A stretch of 64,000 nt of DNA from Ilumatobacteraceae bacterium (GCA_013213745.1 JABSQH010000090.1:1-64000), one strand, 5' to 3'; positions 1-8,698 are shown, counted from the stretch's first letter. Made by a program: numbers and translations. The notes: generated from the sequence alone by a model not told the origin.

Positions 1-119
1 CAGGTCATAGAGCGGACGAACAACTGCCCGTCGCCGTCGTCTGACTCGAGCGAGAAGCCGTTCGTCACCAGTACCCGCGCCGACGCACGATTGTTCGCTG
101 ACACGCGCAGGTTGCGATC
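1..119 (-). pseudogene. GNAT acetyltransferase C-terminal fragment, runs off the left edge
   Basis: Read on the minus strand from about 119 to 1, this gives RNLRVSANNRASARVL followed by NGF. That is the pattern of the last conserved motif of GNAT N-acetyltransferases (hydrophobic-V-x-x-N-x-x-[SA] ... GF). Further upstream in the same frame (120-200) the translation turns into an Arg-rich stretch with no GNAT character, and the divergent kinase gene begins at 259. There is therefore no room for the acetyl-CoA-binding core. I read it as a truncated remnant; the part beyond the left edge is not visible. Confidence 0.35.
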
Positions 120-258
120 GGATCGACGTCGTCCGACGAGGGCTCGTCGGCGTCCGGCTGCACGCGCAAACGGTAGCGGGGCGCCGCTCGACCTACGGGC
201 GCCGCCGGGCAAAGAGTGCCGCCCGCGACATGACTGCGACATCGCTACGGTCGGCGGC

Positions 259-990
259 GTGAGCAACGGCGACTTCTCGCAGCTGGCGGCCGCCCATCGC
301 CTCGGCGACGATCCGATCCCGGAGGTGGTGCGCGCGGCAGCGCAAGGGTCGGATCCCGAACTCGTGTGGCGCAACGAGCTCGGTGGCCTGACCTTTCGGA
401 TCGCCGATCGGTTCATCAAGTGGAACCCGCGGTCGACTGCGATCGATCTCGCGTACGAGCGCGACCGTCTCGAGTGGATCTCGCCGCGCCACCCCGCACC
501 GCGGCCGATCGCCTGGGGTGAGGACCACACAGCACAGTGGATGGTCACCGCCGCGCTCCCCGGAGACTGCGCCGTCGGCGATACCTGGCGGGCCCGCCGA
601 TCGGTGGCGATCGCTGCGATCGCCACCGGTCTTCGAGCGCTGCATGCGATCCCGATCGACGAGTTCCCGGACCACTGGACCTCACAGGTCTGGGTCGGAC
701 AACGGTCCGAGCGGCTCGGCCCGGCACCCAGCGTGGAGCACCGTGTGTTGGTGCACGGCGATGCCTGCGCACCGAACACGCTCATCAACGACGCTGGCGA
801 CTGGGTCGGACACGTCGACTTCGGAGACCTCGCCATCGGCGATCGGTGGGCCGATCTGGCTATCGCTTCGCTGAGCCTCGACTGGAACTTCGGCGAGGGC
901 CACCACGACGAGTTGTTCGACGCCTATGGGATCGAGCCCGACACCGAGCGGATCGGGTACTACCGCGCCCTGTGGGACGCCGAGTCGTGA
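259..990 (+). CDS. aminoglycoside phosphotransferase (APH) family small-molecule kinase
   Basis: This 243-residue protein has the APH kinase fold signature. The catalytic loop VLVHGDACAPNTLI holds the Brenner motif HGD at about 166-168, and the metal-binding HVDFGDLAIGDRWADLA has DFG at about 187-189. I chose the GTG at 259 because upstream in-frame sequence back to 91 is Arg-rich and unlike the family, while the kinase N-lobe starts right after this codon. Members phosphorylate a hydroxyl on antibiotics or on ordinary small metabolites. The spacing of the HGD and DFG motifs resembles the APH(3') group, but nothing here shows the real substrate, so a resistance role should not be assumed. It stands alone, with remnants on both sides. 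Confidence 0.85.
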   Translation: MSNGDFSQLAAAHRLGDDPIPEVVRAAAQGSDPELVWRNELGGLTFRIADRFIKWNPRSTAIDLAYERDRLEWISPRHPAPRPIAWGEDHTAQWMVTAALPGDCAVGDTWRARRSVAIAAIATGLRALHAIPIDEFPDHWTSQVWVGQRSERLGPAPSVEHRVLVHGDACAPNTLINDAGDWVGHVDFGDLAIGDRWADLAIASLSLDWNFGEGHHDELFDAYGIEPDTERIGYYRALWDAES

Positions 991-1029
991 CGCAGCCACG
1001 AGCGTGTGCGTTGAGCACATGCACGATCG

Positions 1030-1154
1030 GCGACGCTGGCGGGGCGCGCCGCGGAAGGGAGCACAACGAGGTCGCTCAGGCGTTGTACGCATCGCTCCCA
1101 GGCGGCCGCCAACCGCTCGGCGACGACAACAATTGGTGGAGTCTCAACGACTGA
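1030..1154 (+). pseudogene. possible C-terminal remnant of an unidentified gene
   Basis: In the frame that stops at 1154 the last 30 codons read HNEVAQALYASLPGG then RQPLGDDNNWWSLND. Composition and codon third positions look like real coding sequence, unlike the Arg-rich translation before it. No start codon or upstream domain can be joined to it, and I do not recognise the family. It lies between the APH gene and the PPOX scar, a stretch (991-1410) that holds only gene debris. Confidence 0.22.
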
Positions 1155-1159
1155 CGATC

Positions 1160-1349
1160 ATGCGGCTAGACACATCAGAGGCGAACCGCCGATTCGTCGA
1201 CCATGACCACGGCATCGTGTGCACGGTGCATCCCGACCGCGGTACGGACGCAGTGCCCGTGGTCTACGCCGCCGACGACGGCCGACCGGCCGTTCCATCG
1301 GCTGCTCGTCTTGCGGATCGAATCGATCACCGGCTGGAGCGCTCGCCCC
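1160..1349 (+). pseudogene. F420/PPOX-type flavoprotein with internal deletion
   Basis: ATG at 1160 opens a reading frame that looks like the N-terminus of pyridoxamine-5'-phosphate-oxidase-like F420-dependent proteins: RRFVDHDHGIVCTVHPDRG then DAVPVVYAADDGR, ending near 1287. Immediately afterwards, in another frame (1290-1343), the sequence gives HRLLVLRIESITGWSA, which resembles the typical C-terminal strand of the same family (hydrophobic-x-I/V-D/E-x-x-x-x-GWSA). The 60-80 residues that should separate the two parts are missing. The simplest reading is a gene reduced by an internal, frame-changing deletion. Family assignment is by motif resemblance only. Confidence 0.45.
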
Positions 1350-1410
1350 TGGGTCTCGTCCAGCAACGATCCACGATCCCCACGCCACGCAAGCGGAGTA
1401 CGGTCGGGGC

Positions 1411-2451
1411 ATGGCACGTGCCGAGTTTGGGGAGCCGGTCGAGCTCGACGCCGGCCCCCGCTCGGTGACGATCACCAATCCGCACAAAGTGATGTTTCCC
1501 AGCGTCGGGATCGACAAGCAACCGCGCACCAAACTCGACCTCGCCCGGTACTACCTCTCGGTCGCCGACGCGATCATGCCGACGCTGGACGACCGCCCCG
1601 TACTGCTCGAGAGGTACCCGGACGGCGTCCGCGGCAAGTCGTTTTTCCAAAAGCGCATCCCCAAGTCAGCGCCTGCGTGGTTGCAGACCACCACGGTGGA
1701 GACGATCAACGGCACGCCGTCGCGTGCGCTCGTGATCACCGACATCGCCCACGTTCTGTGGGCGGCGAACATGGGCGTACCCGGTCTCCACGTGTGGCAG
1801 TTCCGGGCCAGCTACCCCGATGAAGCCGACGAATTGCGCATCGACCTCGACCCGGCCAAGGGGGCAACCTTCGAGATGGTGCGCGAGGCCGCCGCGCTCA
1901 CCCGCGACTATCTGGCCGAGGTCGGGATGGTGGGGTTCCCGAAGACCACCGGCAGCAGGGGCCTACACGTGTTCGTGCGGGTCGAGCCGGGCTGGGATTC
2001 ATTCGCGATTCGCGCCGCCTGCATCGCCCTCGGCCGCGAGCTCGCCGCACGCCATCCCGACCTGATCACCGATCGCTGGTGGAAGGAGGAACGCGGCGAG
2101 CGGGTGTTCATCGACTACAACCAAAACGCGCCGCACAAGACCCTGTTCGGCGCATGGGGCGTGCGCCCGCGCGTCGGCGCACAAGTGTCGACGCCGTTCT
2201 CGTGGGACGAACTGGAGACGGTCGACCCCGAGTCCCTGACCATCGACGATGTGCCAGGTCGACTCGCCGAACGCGGCGACCCATGGGAGCTGATGGACGA
2301 CGCGCCATGCACGATCACCCCGCTGGTGGAGCGCTTCGCCGCCGATCTCGAGCGCGGTATTCCGGACGCGCCGTGGCCACCGGTGTATCCGAAGATGCCC
2401 AACGAGGCGCCCCGAGTGCAGCCATCTCGCGCCCGCACGCCGCCGACGTGA
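1411..2451 (+). CDS. stand-alone LigD-type polymerase/primase domain protein
   Basis: The 346 residues cover the archaeo-eukaryotic-primase-like polymerase domain found in bacterial ligase D, without ligase or nuclease domains. Visible landmarks are the N-terminal TNPHKVMFPS, the metal-binding pair in ELRIDLDPAKG (DxD), the SxGLH motif in TGSRGLHVFVRV, and DYNQNAPHKTLFGAW near residue 240. In the family this domain adds nucleotides, preferably ribonucleotides, during non-homologous end joining or gap repair, normally with Ku. I started at ATG 1411 because the domain begins within 20 residues of it and upstream in-frame sequence overlaps the PPOX scar. No ku or DNA ligase gene is nearby. Confidence 0.92.
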   Translation: MARAEFGEPVELDAGPRSVTITNPHKVMFPSVGIDKQPRTKLDLARYYLSVADAIMPTLDDRPVLLERYPDGVRGKSFFQKRIPKSAPAWLQTTTVETINGTPSRALVITDIAHVLWAANMGVPGLHVWQFRASYPDEADELRIDLDPAKGATFEMVREAAALTRDYLAEVGMVGFPKTTGSRGLHVFVRVEPGWDSFAIRAACIALGRELAARHPDLITDRWWKEERGERVFIDYNQNAPHKTLFGAWGVRPRVGAQVSTPFSWDELETVDPESLTIDDVPGRLAERGDPWELMDDAPCTITPLVERFAADLERGIPDAPWPPVYPKMPNEAPRVQPSRARTPPT

Positions 2452-2512
2452 CGACACGATCAGTCGTGCGCCGGACGGGAATACTCTTGCGTGCACAATA
2501 GTTGTACATACC

Positions 2513-3256
2513 GTGACAAACTCCAGCGACACCCTCAGCGCCCCCAGCGTCGACATCCGTCGTGCCGCCGACCGTTTCACCACTTGCATCGGTTGGCTCG
2601 ACTCGCAGCACTCGTTCAGCTTCGGCCATCACCGAGATCGCACCAACACCCACCACGGGCTGCTGCTCGTGAACAACGACGATGTGGTGCGCGGCGGCTC
2701 GGGCTTCGACACCCATCCACACCGCGACATGGAGATCGTCACCTGGGTGTTGTCCGGCGAACTCGAGCACAAAGACTCCGAGCGCAATCGCGGCGTGCTG
2801 TACCCCGGTCTCGCACAGCGGATGTCGGCCGGCACCGGCATCTGGCACTCGGAGATGAACAACTCAGGGAGCGACGACGTGCACTTCGTGCAGATGTGGG
2901 TCCTCCCCGACACCGAGTCGGTCGATCCCGGCTACGAACAACTCGACATCAACACACAGCTCGACCGAGGCGGGCTGGTGCCCATCGCATCGGGTAAGGG
3001 CCACGACGCGGCGATCTCCATCCGGCAAGCCGGCGCGGTCCTCCACGGCGGGCGCCTCACCCCGGGCGAGACCGTCGATCTGCCAGAGGACCGCCACGTC
3101 CACCTGTTCGTTCCTCGCGGCACCGGCCAGCTCCACGACGATGGGGCCAACGACGACCTTCGAACCGGTGACGCCGCACGACTCACCGACACGGGCGGCT
3201 TCCAGTTCACCGCCGGCGACGACGGCGCCGAGGTCCTGATCTGGGCCACGGCGTGA
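2513..3256 (+). CDS. pirin family bicupin protein
   Basis: This 247-residue protein is a pirin (YhhW type). The N-terminal cupin carries FDTHPHRDMEIVTWVLSGELEHKDS and then GIWHSEMN. These give the usual metal ligands: two His in HPHR, one His in WHSE and the Glu following it. The second cupin half is present without metal ligands. Family members bind Fe(II); some have quercetin 2,3-dioxygenase activity in vitro and others act in redox-sensitive regulation, so the substrate is open. GTG 2513 fits the family start (R-x-x-DR-F after about 15 residues). It is followed by a nitroreductase 33 nt downstream. Confidence 0.93.
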   Translation: MTNSSDTLSAPSVDIRRAADRFTTCIGWLDSQHSFSFGHHRDRTNTHHGLLLVNNDDVVRGGSGFDTHPHRDMEIVTWVLSGELEHKDSERNRGVLYPGLAQRMSAGTGIWHSEMNNSGSDDVHFVQMWVLPDTESVDPGYEQLDINTQLDRGGLVPIASGKGHDAAISIRQAGAVLHGGRLTPGETVDLPEDRHVHLFVPRGTGQLHDDGANDDLRTGDAARLTDTGGFQFTAGDDGAEVLIWATA

Positions 3257-3288
3257 GGGCGTCATGGCGCTGCTGGCATGCTGGACGC

Positions 3289-3867
3289 GTGGACACTGAC
3301 GTCGCCCTCCCGACCTACGAGGCGTTCGCCGCACTCGTCACACATCGCCGAACGTCGATGGTCGTCGACCAGGATCGGCCCGTCCCACGGGAGCTGATCG
3401 ACGAGTTGTGTCAGCTCGCCATGTGGGCGCCGAATCACAAGCGCACCTGGCCATGGCGGTTCGCGTCCTTCACCGGCGAGTCACGCGACCAGCTGGGCTC
3501 GGCGATGGTCGACGACATGGTGGCCGCCGGCTTCGGCGACGAGGGCAAGCGCGCCAAGACGCTCACGAAGTACGCCCGTACGCCGACGGTGCTCGTCGTT
3601 GGCTCAGCGGCCCACGACAACACAATGTTGCACACGGAGAATCGCGACGCGGTGGCTGCCGGCATTCAGAACCTGCTGCTCGGCGCAACCACGGTCGGAC
3701 TGGCCACGTTCTGGTCCACGCCGGCGCTCACCCATGCGCCGTCGGTCCTCGACCTGTGTGGGTTCGAAGCAGACACACAGCTGGTCGGCATGATCTACAT
3801 GGGCTGGGCCACACAGGGGTGCGCCGCACCCGAGCGTCCTCCCGTCGACGTCCGTCATCTCGACTGA
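3289..3867 (+). CDS. nitroreductase family FMN oxidoreductase
   Basis: A 192-residue nitroreductase-fold protein. It shows the N-terminal phosphate-binding HRRTSMVVDQD, APNHKRTWPWRF in place of the usual APS..N.QPW, the central TVLVV segment, AAGIQNLLLGATTVGLATFWST (helix at the dimer interface) and the C-terminal GMIYMGWA. Such enzymes use FMN and NAD(P)H to reduce nitroaromatics, quinones or other electron acceptors as homodimers. GTG 3289 was chosen because the preceding 12 in-frame residues overlap the end of the pirin gene and look non-coding. With the pirin gene 33 nt upstream, the two may share a transcript. Confidence 0.9.
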   Translation: MDTDVALPTYEAFAALVTHRRTSMVVDQDRPVPRELIDELCQLAMWAPNHKRTWPWRFASFTGESRDQLGSAMVDDMVAAGFGDEGKRAKTLTKYARTPTVLVVGSAAHDNTMLHTENRDAVAAGIQNLLLGATTVGLATFWSTPALTHAPSVLDLCGFEADTQLVGMIYMGWATQGCAAPERPPVDVRHLD

Positions 3868-3943
3868 CGCGGTCTCGACTCACGGCGACGCGCCACGCCG
3901 ACCGCATTTCGCAGCGCTTGCGGCAACACGCGATGCTGGCGGC

Positions 3944-4579
3944 GTGTCAGGAGGCGCGCGCCAGACGATCGTCACCCTCGACCTCGAGGGCGTGCTGATC
4001 CCCGAGATCTGGATCGCTGTGGCGGAACGGACCGGCATCGACGGGCTGCGGCGAACCACCCGCGATGAGCCGGACTACGACGTCTTGATGCGGTATCGCC
4101 TCGATCTGCTCGCCGAGCACGGACTGTCGATGCCGACGATCGCCGACGTGATCGGCACGCTCTCGCCACTCGATGGTGCCAAGTCGTTTCTTGACGAGTT
4201 GCGCGCCGAGACGCAGGTGGTGTTGTTGTCCGACACATTCGAGCAGTTCGCCCAGCCGCTGATGGCCCAGCTCGGGTGGCCGACCGTGTTGTGTCACCGG
4301 CTCGTGGTGGACGGCGATCGGATCGTCGACTATCGGCTCCGACAACCGAACCAAAAGCAGTGCGCCGTCGAAGCGTTCCAGCGGCTCAACTACCGCGTCA
4401 TCGCCGCCGGCGACAGCTACAACGACATCACGATGCTCGCTGCCGCCGACACGGGCTTCCTGTTCCGTGCGCCGTCCAACGTGATCGCTGAGTTCCCGCA
4501 ATACGCGGCGTACGAACGCTACGACGAACTCCTCGCGGCCATCCGCACCGCCCCGGTTGTCCCGAACGCGGCGATCTAG
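3944..4579 (+). CDS. thrH: ThrH-like phosphoserine phosphatase / homoserine phosphotransferase
   Basis: A HAD-superfamily enzyme of 211 residues with motif I VTLDLEGVLIPEIW (nucleophile Asp with Glu two positions on, as in ThrH rather than the DGT of ordinary SerB), motif II VVLLSDTF and motif III/IV AAGDSYNDITMLAAAD. ThrH from Pseudomonas dephosphorylates phosphoserine and can pass the phosphate to homoserine, linking serine and threonine synthesis. Length and all motifs agree with ThrH. GTG 3944 is the only start that leaves motif I intact. No other amino-acid biosynthesis gene is adjacent. Confidence 0.9.
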   Translation: MSGGARQTIVTLDLEGVLIPEIWIAVAERTGIDGLRRTTRDEPDYDVLMRYRLDLLAEHGLSMPTIADVIGTLSPLDGAKSFLDELRAETQVVLLSDTFEQFAQPLMAQLGWPTVLCHRLVVDGDRIVDYRLRQPNQKQCAVEAFQRLNYRVIAAGDSYNDITMLAAADTGFLFRAPSNVIAEFPQYAAYERYDELLAAIRTAPVVPNAAI

Positions 4580-4607
4580 CACGGACGCGCCGGCGTAGCG
4601 TGGTGCC

Positions 4608-4985
4608 ATGGAACCTCGCCGGCTCGACGACGTCTTCGACAGCTTCGACACCGAGTGGGAGCCGCGCATCGTCGCGCGAGTGAACGACTACGACGTGCGC
4701 GTCGCCAAGGTCGACGGCGATCACACGTGGCACAGCCACGCCGACACCGACGAGTTCTTCCTGGTACTCGACGGCCAGTTCACGATCAACCTGCGCGACC
4801 GCGATCCAGTCGTCCTCGGGCCCGGGGCGACCTTCGTCGTCCCCCGCGGCGTCGAGCACTTTCCGCAGGCCGCGCCGGGGACGCGCATCTTGATGTTCGA
4901 ATCGGCGGGGACGGCGAACACCGGCGACGAAGGTCCGGTCGACCACCTGCCGACCACGACCGGCATCGAGACCGCTCCCCGATAG
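4608..4985 (+). CDS. small single-domain cupin protein
   Basis: A 125-residue cupin with the first motif HTWHSHADTDEFFLVLDGQF (HxH and later Glu) and the second motif PRGVEHFPQA (His). Together these give a complete 3-His/1-Glu metal site. Related proteins include mannose-6-phosphate-isomerase-like cupins and small regulatory or storage-linked cupins; substrate cannot be told from sequence. ATG 4608 lies 28 nt after thrH and gives the typical short N-terminal helix. The gene ends just before the hairpin repeats at 5001-5125, which separate it from the convergent mutase gene. Confidence 0.88.
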   Translation: MEPRRLDDVFDSFDTEWEPRIVARVNDYDVRVAKVDGDHTWHSHADTDEFFLVLDGQFTINLRDRDPVVLGPGATFVVPRGVEHFPQAAPGTRILMFESAGTANTGDEGPVDHLPTTTGIETAPR

Positions 4986-5000
4986 CCGCCCAGTCCTCCC

Positions 5001-5125
5001 GGTTCTGTTCGCGGAGACGTGCGATAAGCGCACGAAATCCCCGGTATTTCGGTGCAGCCATGCCGGACCCCTCCGAAATTGTTGCCAGGACGTGCGCTGA
5101 GCGCACGAAATCCCCGGTATTTCGG
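5001..5125. repeat. two copies of a 37-nt hairpin repeat between convergent genes
   Basis: Two 37-nt units (5016-5052 and 5089-5125) differ at only two bases. Each contains two inverted repeats. The first is GTGCG..CGCAC, which in unit 2 becomes GTGCGCT-G-AGCGCAC. The second is CGAAAT-CCCCGGT-ATTTCG. Unit 1 is preceded by GGTTCTGTTCGCGGA, which recurs at 31710. The repeats fill the gap between the cupin stop and the mutase stop and could act as a bidirectional terminator. No T-run follows, so this is only a suggestion. Confidence 0.75.
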
Positions 5126-5129
5126 ATTG

Positions 5130-6743
5130 TCAGGGGGTGTAGGTGCCGAAGACGTCGCGCAGGGCGTCGCTGATCTCGCCGAGGGTGGCGTCGGCGCGCA
5201 GCGCTTCTTTCATCGGGTAGAGAAGGTTGTCGTCGGTGGACGCGGTCGCCTTGACCGCAGCGAGGGCCGACTCGACGCCGGCGGTATTGCGGTTGGCCTT
5301 GTAGTGAGCGAGCCGCTCGCGCTGATCGCGCTCGAGCTGCGGGTCGATCGGGAACACCTCGGGTTCGGGCTCGTTGTCGATCGTGAAGCGATTGACACCC
5401 ACGATCACCCGCTCGTCATCGTCGACTGACTTCGTGTACTCGTATGCCGACTGCATGATCTCGTCCATCTGGAAACCCGACTCGATCGCCGCGACGGCCC
5501 CACCCATCTCGTCGATTCGCTCGATGTACTCCCACGACAGACGCTCGACCTCGTCGGTCAGCGACTCGACGAAGTACGACCCGGCGAGTGGATCGGGGGT
5601 GTCGACGACGCCCGACTCATATCCAATGATCTGCTGCGTGCGCAGGGCGATACGGGCGGCCTGTTCGGTCGGCAAGCTCAGCGCCTCGTCGTAGCCGTTG
5701 GTGTGCAGGCTCTGCGTGCCCCCGAGCACTGCGGCCAATGCCTGCAGTGATGTGCGCACGATGTTGTTCATCGGCTGCTGCGCGGTGAGCGTCGACCCAC
5801 CCGTCTGCGTGTGGAAGCGCAGCATCTTGGCCTTCGGGTTGGTCGCTCCGAACCGTTCGGTCATGATCCGGTCCCACATCCGCCGACCCGCACGGAACTT
5901 GGCCACCTCTTCGAAGAAATTGTTGTGACCGTTCCAGAAGAACGACAGCCGCGGCCCGAACTCGTCGACATCCAACCCGGCATCGATCGCGGCCTGTACG
6001 TAGGCAATCGCGTTGGCCAGGGTGAACGCGATCTCCTGCACCGCCGTCGAACCGGCCTCGCGGATGTGGTACCCCGAGATCGAGATCGTGTTCCAGTTGG
6101 GGACATGCTGGCTGCAGTACTCGAAGATGTCGGTGATGATGCGCATCGACGGCCGCGGCGGGTACACGTAGGTGCCGCGGGCGATGTACTCCTTCAGCAA
6201 GTCGTTCTGAATCGTGCCGCCGATCTGGTCGGCCGTGACGCCCTGCTCCTCGGCGACGAGTTCGTACATCAACAGCAGAATCGCCGCCGTCGAGTTGATC
6301 GTCATCGACGTGGTCACCTTGCCGAGCGGGATGTCGGCGAGCAGCGTGCGCATGTCGGCCATCGAGTCGATCGCCACACCGACCTTGCCCACTTCGCCCT
6401 CGGCGCGCCCGGCGTCGGAGTCGTACCCCATCTGCGTCGGCAGATCGAACGCACACGACAAACCGGTCTGGCCCGCATCGAGCAGGAACTTGAACCGCTC
6501 GTTCGTCGACGCAGCGTCGCCGAAGCCGGAGTACTGGCGCATCGTCCAGAGGCGACCCGTGTACATCGAGGGATAGACACCACGGGTGAACGGGGGCTTG
6601 CCCGGAGCGCCCAACTGCGCATCGACATCCCAGCCGTCGAGATCCGACGAGTCGTAGAGATGCTTGACCTCGATGCCCGAATCGGTCTGCGGCAACTCAC
6701 CAGCGCTATCGGCCATCACCGCATCGTATTCGTGTGGGTGCAT
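5130..6743 (-). CDS. methylmalonyl-CoA mutase-type large (catalytic) subunit lacking the B12 domain
   Basis: The 537 residues cover only the acyl-CoA-binding TIM barrel of the adenosylcobalamin-dependent mutases. The CxxDHxxG-type cobalamin domain that follows in one-piece enzymes is absent, so a separate small B12-binding subunit must exist outside the window. Clear motifs are [42 protein letters not shown] and [20 protein letters not shown]. The Tyr in RQY corresponds to the residue that is Tyr in methylmalonyl-CoA mutase and usually Phe in isobutyryl-CoA mutase. This mildly favours methylmalonyl-CoA, but related ethylmalonyl mutases cannot be excluded. ATG 6716 is an alternative start. Confidence 0.9.
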   Translation of the reverse strand: MHPHEYDAVMADSAGELPQTDSGIEVKHLYDSSDLDGWDVDAQLGAPGKPPFTRGVYPSMYTGRLWTMRQYSGFGDAASTNERFKFLLDAGQTGLSCAFDLPTQMGYDSDAGRAEGEVGKVGVAIDSMADMRTLLADIPLGKVTTSMTINSTAAILLLMYELVAEEQGVTADQIGGTIQNDLLKEYIARGTYVYPPRPSMRIITDIFEYCSQHVPNWNTISISGYHIREAGSTAVQEIAFTLANAIAYVQAAIDAGLDVDEFGPRLSFFWNGHNNFFEEVAKFRAGRRMWDRIMTERFGATNPKAKMLRFHTQTGGSTLTAQQPMNNIVRTSLQALAAVLGGTQSLHTNGYDEALSLPTEQAARIALRTQQIIGYESGVVDTPDPLAGSYFVESLTDEVERLSWEYIERIDEMGGAVAAIESGFQMDEIMQSAYEYTKSVDDDERVIVGVNRFTIDNEPEPEVFPIDPQLERDQRERLAHYKANRNTAGVESALAAVKATASTDDNLLYPMKEALRADATLGEISDALRDVFGTYTP

Positions 6744-6842
6744 CGGCCACCATGCCAGCGCGCCGACTCACCGCACCGGACCGTTCGTCCGCCCGGATTG
6801 CCCGCAGGGAGCCATCGTTGACCCCACGGCTACCCTGGTCAC

Positions 6843-7676
6843 ATGGCCATCACCGAAGAGCCGATCACCACGCCGACAACCGACCGCAGCATCGACGGCA
6901 TCCCACTGACGCCCAAGGAGGTCGGACTCGATGGCATCCCCGAGTTCGACACGGTCGAAGAAGAGCGTCACTACCGCAAGACCCACCTGGCCGGAGCGTT
7001 GCGCACGTTCGGCCGGTTCGGATTCTCCGAAGGCGTCGCCGGGCACATCACCGTCCGCGACCCCGAATACCCCGAGATGTTCTGGGTCAACCCCTTCGGA
7101 ATGAGCTTTCGGCACATCCGCCAAAGCGACCTCATCCTCGTCGATCACGACGGCAACGTCGTGTACGGCACCCAGCCGGTGAACCGGGCGGCGTTCGTAA
7201 TTCACGCGGCGATCCACGCAGCCCGTCCGGATGTGGTCGCCGCTGCGCACGCCCACTCGCCGTACGGCAAGTCGTTCAGCTCGCTCGGCATCCCGCTGGC
7301 GCCGCTCACCCAGGACTCCTGCGTGTTCTACAACGACCATCGTGTGATCTCCGAGCAGGGTGGCGCAGTGGTGTTCGACATCGATGCCGGCAAGGAACTG
7401 GCGTCGAAGTTCCCCGACGGCAAGGCCGCGATCCATCAGAACCACGGGTTGTTCACGGTCGGCGAGACCGTCGACGAAGCGGCGTTCTGGTTCATCTCGA
7501 TGGAACGCTCCTGCCAGGCGCAGCTGATGGCGATGGCCGCCGGAGATCCGATCGAGATCAACGACGAGTACGCCACCTACACGCAGCAGAACACCGGGTT
7601 TCACGCCGCAGGGTGGTTCAGCTTTCAGCCGATGTGGGAGGAAATCTCTCGCTCGGAACCGGAACTGTTCGACTGA
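6843..7676 (+). CDS. class II aldolase/adducin family protein
   Basis: The 277-residue protein has the fuculose-aldolase/adducin fold. Landmarks are GFSEGVAGHITVRDPE, FWVNPFGMSFRHIRQSDL, the metal-binding AAHAHSPYGKSFSSLG (HxH) and IHQNHGLFTVGETVDEAAFWF with the third metal His. Characterised members cleave sugar phosphates such as fuculose 1-phosphate, or are decarboxylases and adducin-like proteins. This longer subgroup with an N-terminal extension is common in actinobacteria and lacks an assigned substrate. ATG 6843 lies 99 nt from the divergent mutase start. The downstream exporter overlaps its 3' end. Confidence 0.88.
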   Translation: MAITEEPITTPTTDRSIDGIPLTPKEVGLDGIPEFDTVEEERHYRKTHLAGALRTFGRFGFSEGVAGHITVRDPEYPEMFWVNPFGMSFRHIRQSDLILVDHDGNVVYGTQPVNRAAFVIHAAIHAARPDVVAAAHAHSPYGKSFSSLGIPLAPLTQDSCVFYNDHRVISEQGGAVVFDIDAGKELASKFPDGKAAIHQNHGLFTVGETVDEAAFWFISMERSCQAQLMAMAAGDPIEINDEYATYTQQNTGFHAAGWFSFQPMWEEISRSEPELFD

Positions 7677-8578
7677 GTTCGACCGAATTCCGCTCGCCGG
7701 CGGTCGCCCGCTGGCTGAATACCGCGCAACCAGAGGCGCTGTTCGTTCTCTCGGCGATCGCGCAATACGTTGGCGCGGCGATCGCCGTCGTGCTCTTCGA
7801 CGAGGTCGCGCCGCAAACGGTGGCGTGGTTTCGCGTCATCGGCGCGGCCGCGGCACTGCTATTGGTGTCGCGGGGTTGGCGCCACGGGTGGACCCGCGAC
7901 CAACTCGTTGCTGCGGGCGTGTTCGGCATCGCCACAGCGTTGATGAACACGTTCTTCTACCTCGGCATCGACCGCATCGATCTCGGCAAGGCGGTGGCCA
8001 TCGAGTTCATCGGACCGATCGCAGTGGCTGCGGCAATGACCCGCTCGACTCGCAATGCGATGGCATTGGTGTTCGCTGCGGCTGGTGTCGTCGTGTTGGG
8101 CGGCGGAGAAATCGACGGCAATGCGTTGGGTCTGGTCTTCATCCTGGCGGCCTCAGCGATGTGGGCGGCCTACATCGTCGTGGGATCACAGGTGGCCCAG
8201 CTCGACCGGGGCGTCGCCGGACTCGGTGTCGGACTGGCGATCGGCGCCGTCGTGACCACGCCGATCGGCGCACCGTGGAGTGGCCCGGTCTGGGTCTCGC
8301 CGACGCTGTTGGTGCTATGTCTGCTGGTCGGCGTGTTCTCGAACGCCATCGGCTACGGGATCGATCAGTTCACGATGCGGCGGATCCCGGTGCGCAGGTT
8401 CTCGCTGCTGTTGGCCCTGCTCCCGGTCACCGCCGTCGCCATCGGTTGGCTGGCCCTCGGCCAGACGCCGTCCGGCCTGGAACTGCTCGGCGTGGCGCTC
8501 GTGCTCGTCGGTGTCGCCACCCAAGAACGCGAACGCCGCGACCGCGCCGAAGCAACCGTGTTGACAGAGCTGTCATGA
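7634..8578 (+). CDS. EamA/RhtA-like metabolite exporter
   Basis: A polytopic membrane protein of the drug/metabolite transporter superfamily, with about ten hydrophobic segments in two EamA halves (FVLSAIAQYVGAAIAVVLF near the N-terminus, LGLVFILAASAMWAAYIVVG at mid-length). The pattern FFYLGIDRIDLGKAVAIEFIGP is typical of the RhtA threonine/homoserine exporter group. The start is uncertain: the only ATG or GTG ahead of the first membrane segment is GTG 7634, which overlaps the aldolase by 43 nt. A CTG at 7672 overlapping its TGA stop is the alternative. Either way translation is coupled to the aldolase gene. Confidence 0.85.
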   Translation: MGGNLSLGTGTVRLSSTEFRSPAVARWLNTAQPEALFVLSAIAQYVGAAIAVVLFDEVAPQTVAWFRVIGAAAALLLVSRGWRHGWTRDQLVAAGVFGIATALMNTFFYLGIDRIDLGKAVAIEFIGPIAVAAAMTRSTRNAMALVFAAAGVVVLGGGEIDGNALGLVFILAASAMWAAYIVVGSQVAQLDRGVAGLGVGLAIGAVVTTPIGAPWSGPVWVSPTLLVLCLLVGVFSNAIGYGIDQFTMRRIPVRRFSLLLALLPVTAVAIGWLALGQTPSGLELLGVALVLVGVATQERERRDRAEATVLTELS

Positions 8579-8698
8579 TTCCCGGGCCGTTCTGATCTTC
8601 GCCGGCTCACCTCAACTGCGCGAACCCACGGTCGGGACGCCGCAACGCCGGGAAGAGCTGACGTGTTTCGGCGACGCGTGTGGCGGTCGCGGCTGGGT

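Noticed and set aside
6734-7633. Long open frame upstream of and in phase with the EamA transporter at 7634
   Set aside because: It is antiparallel in composition to the class II aldolase frame (Arg/His-rich, no domains) and exists only because high GC removes stop codons.
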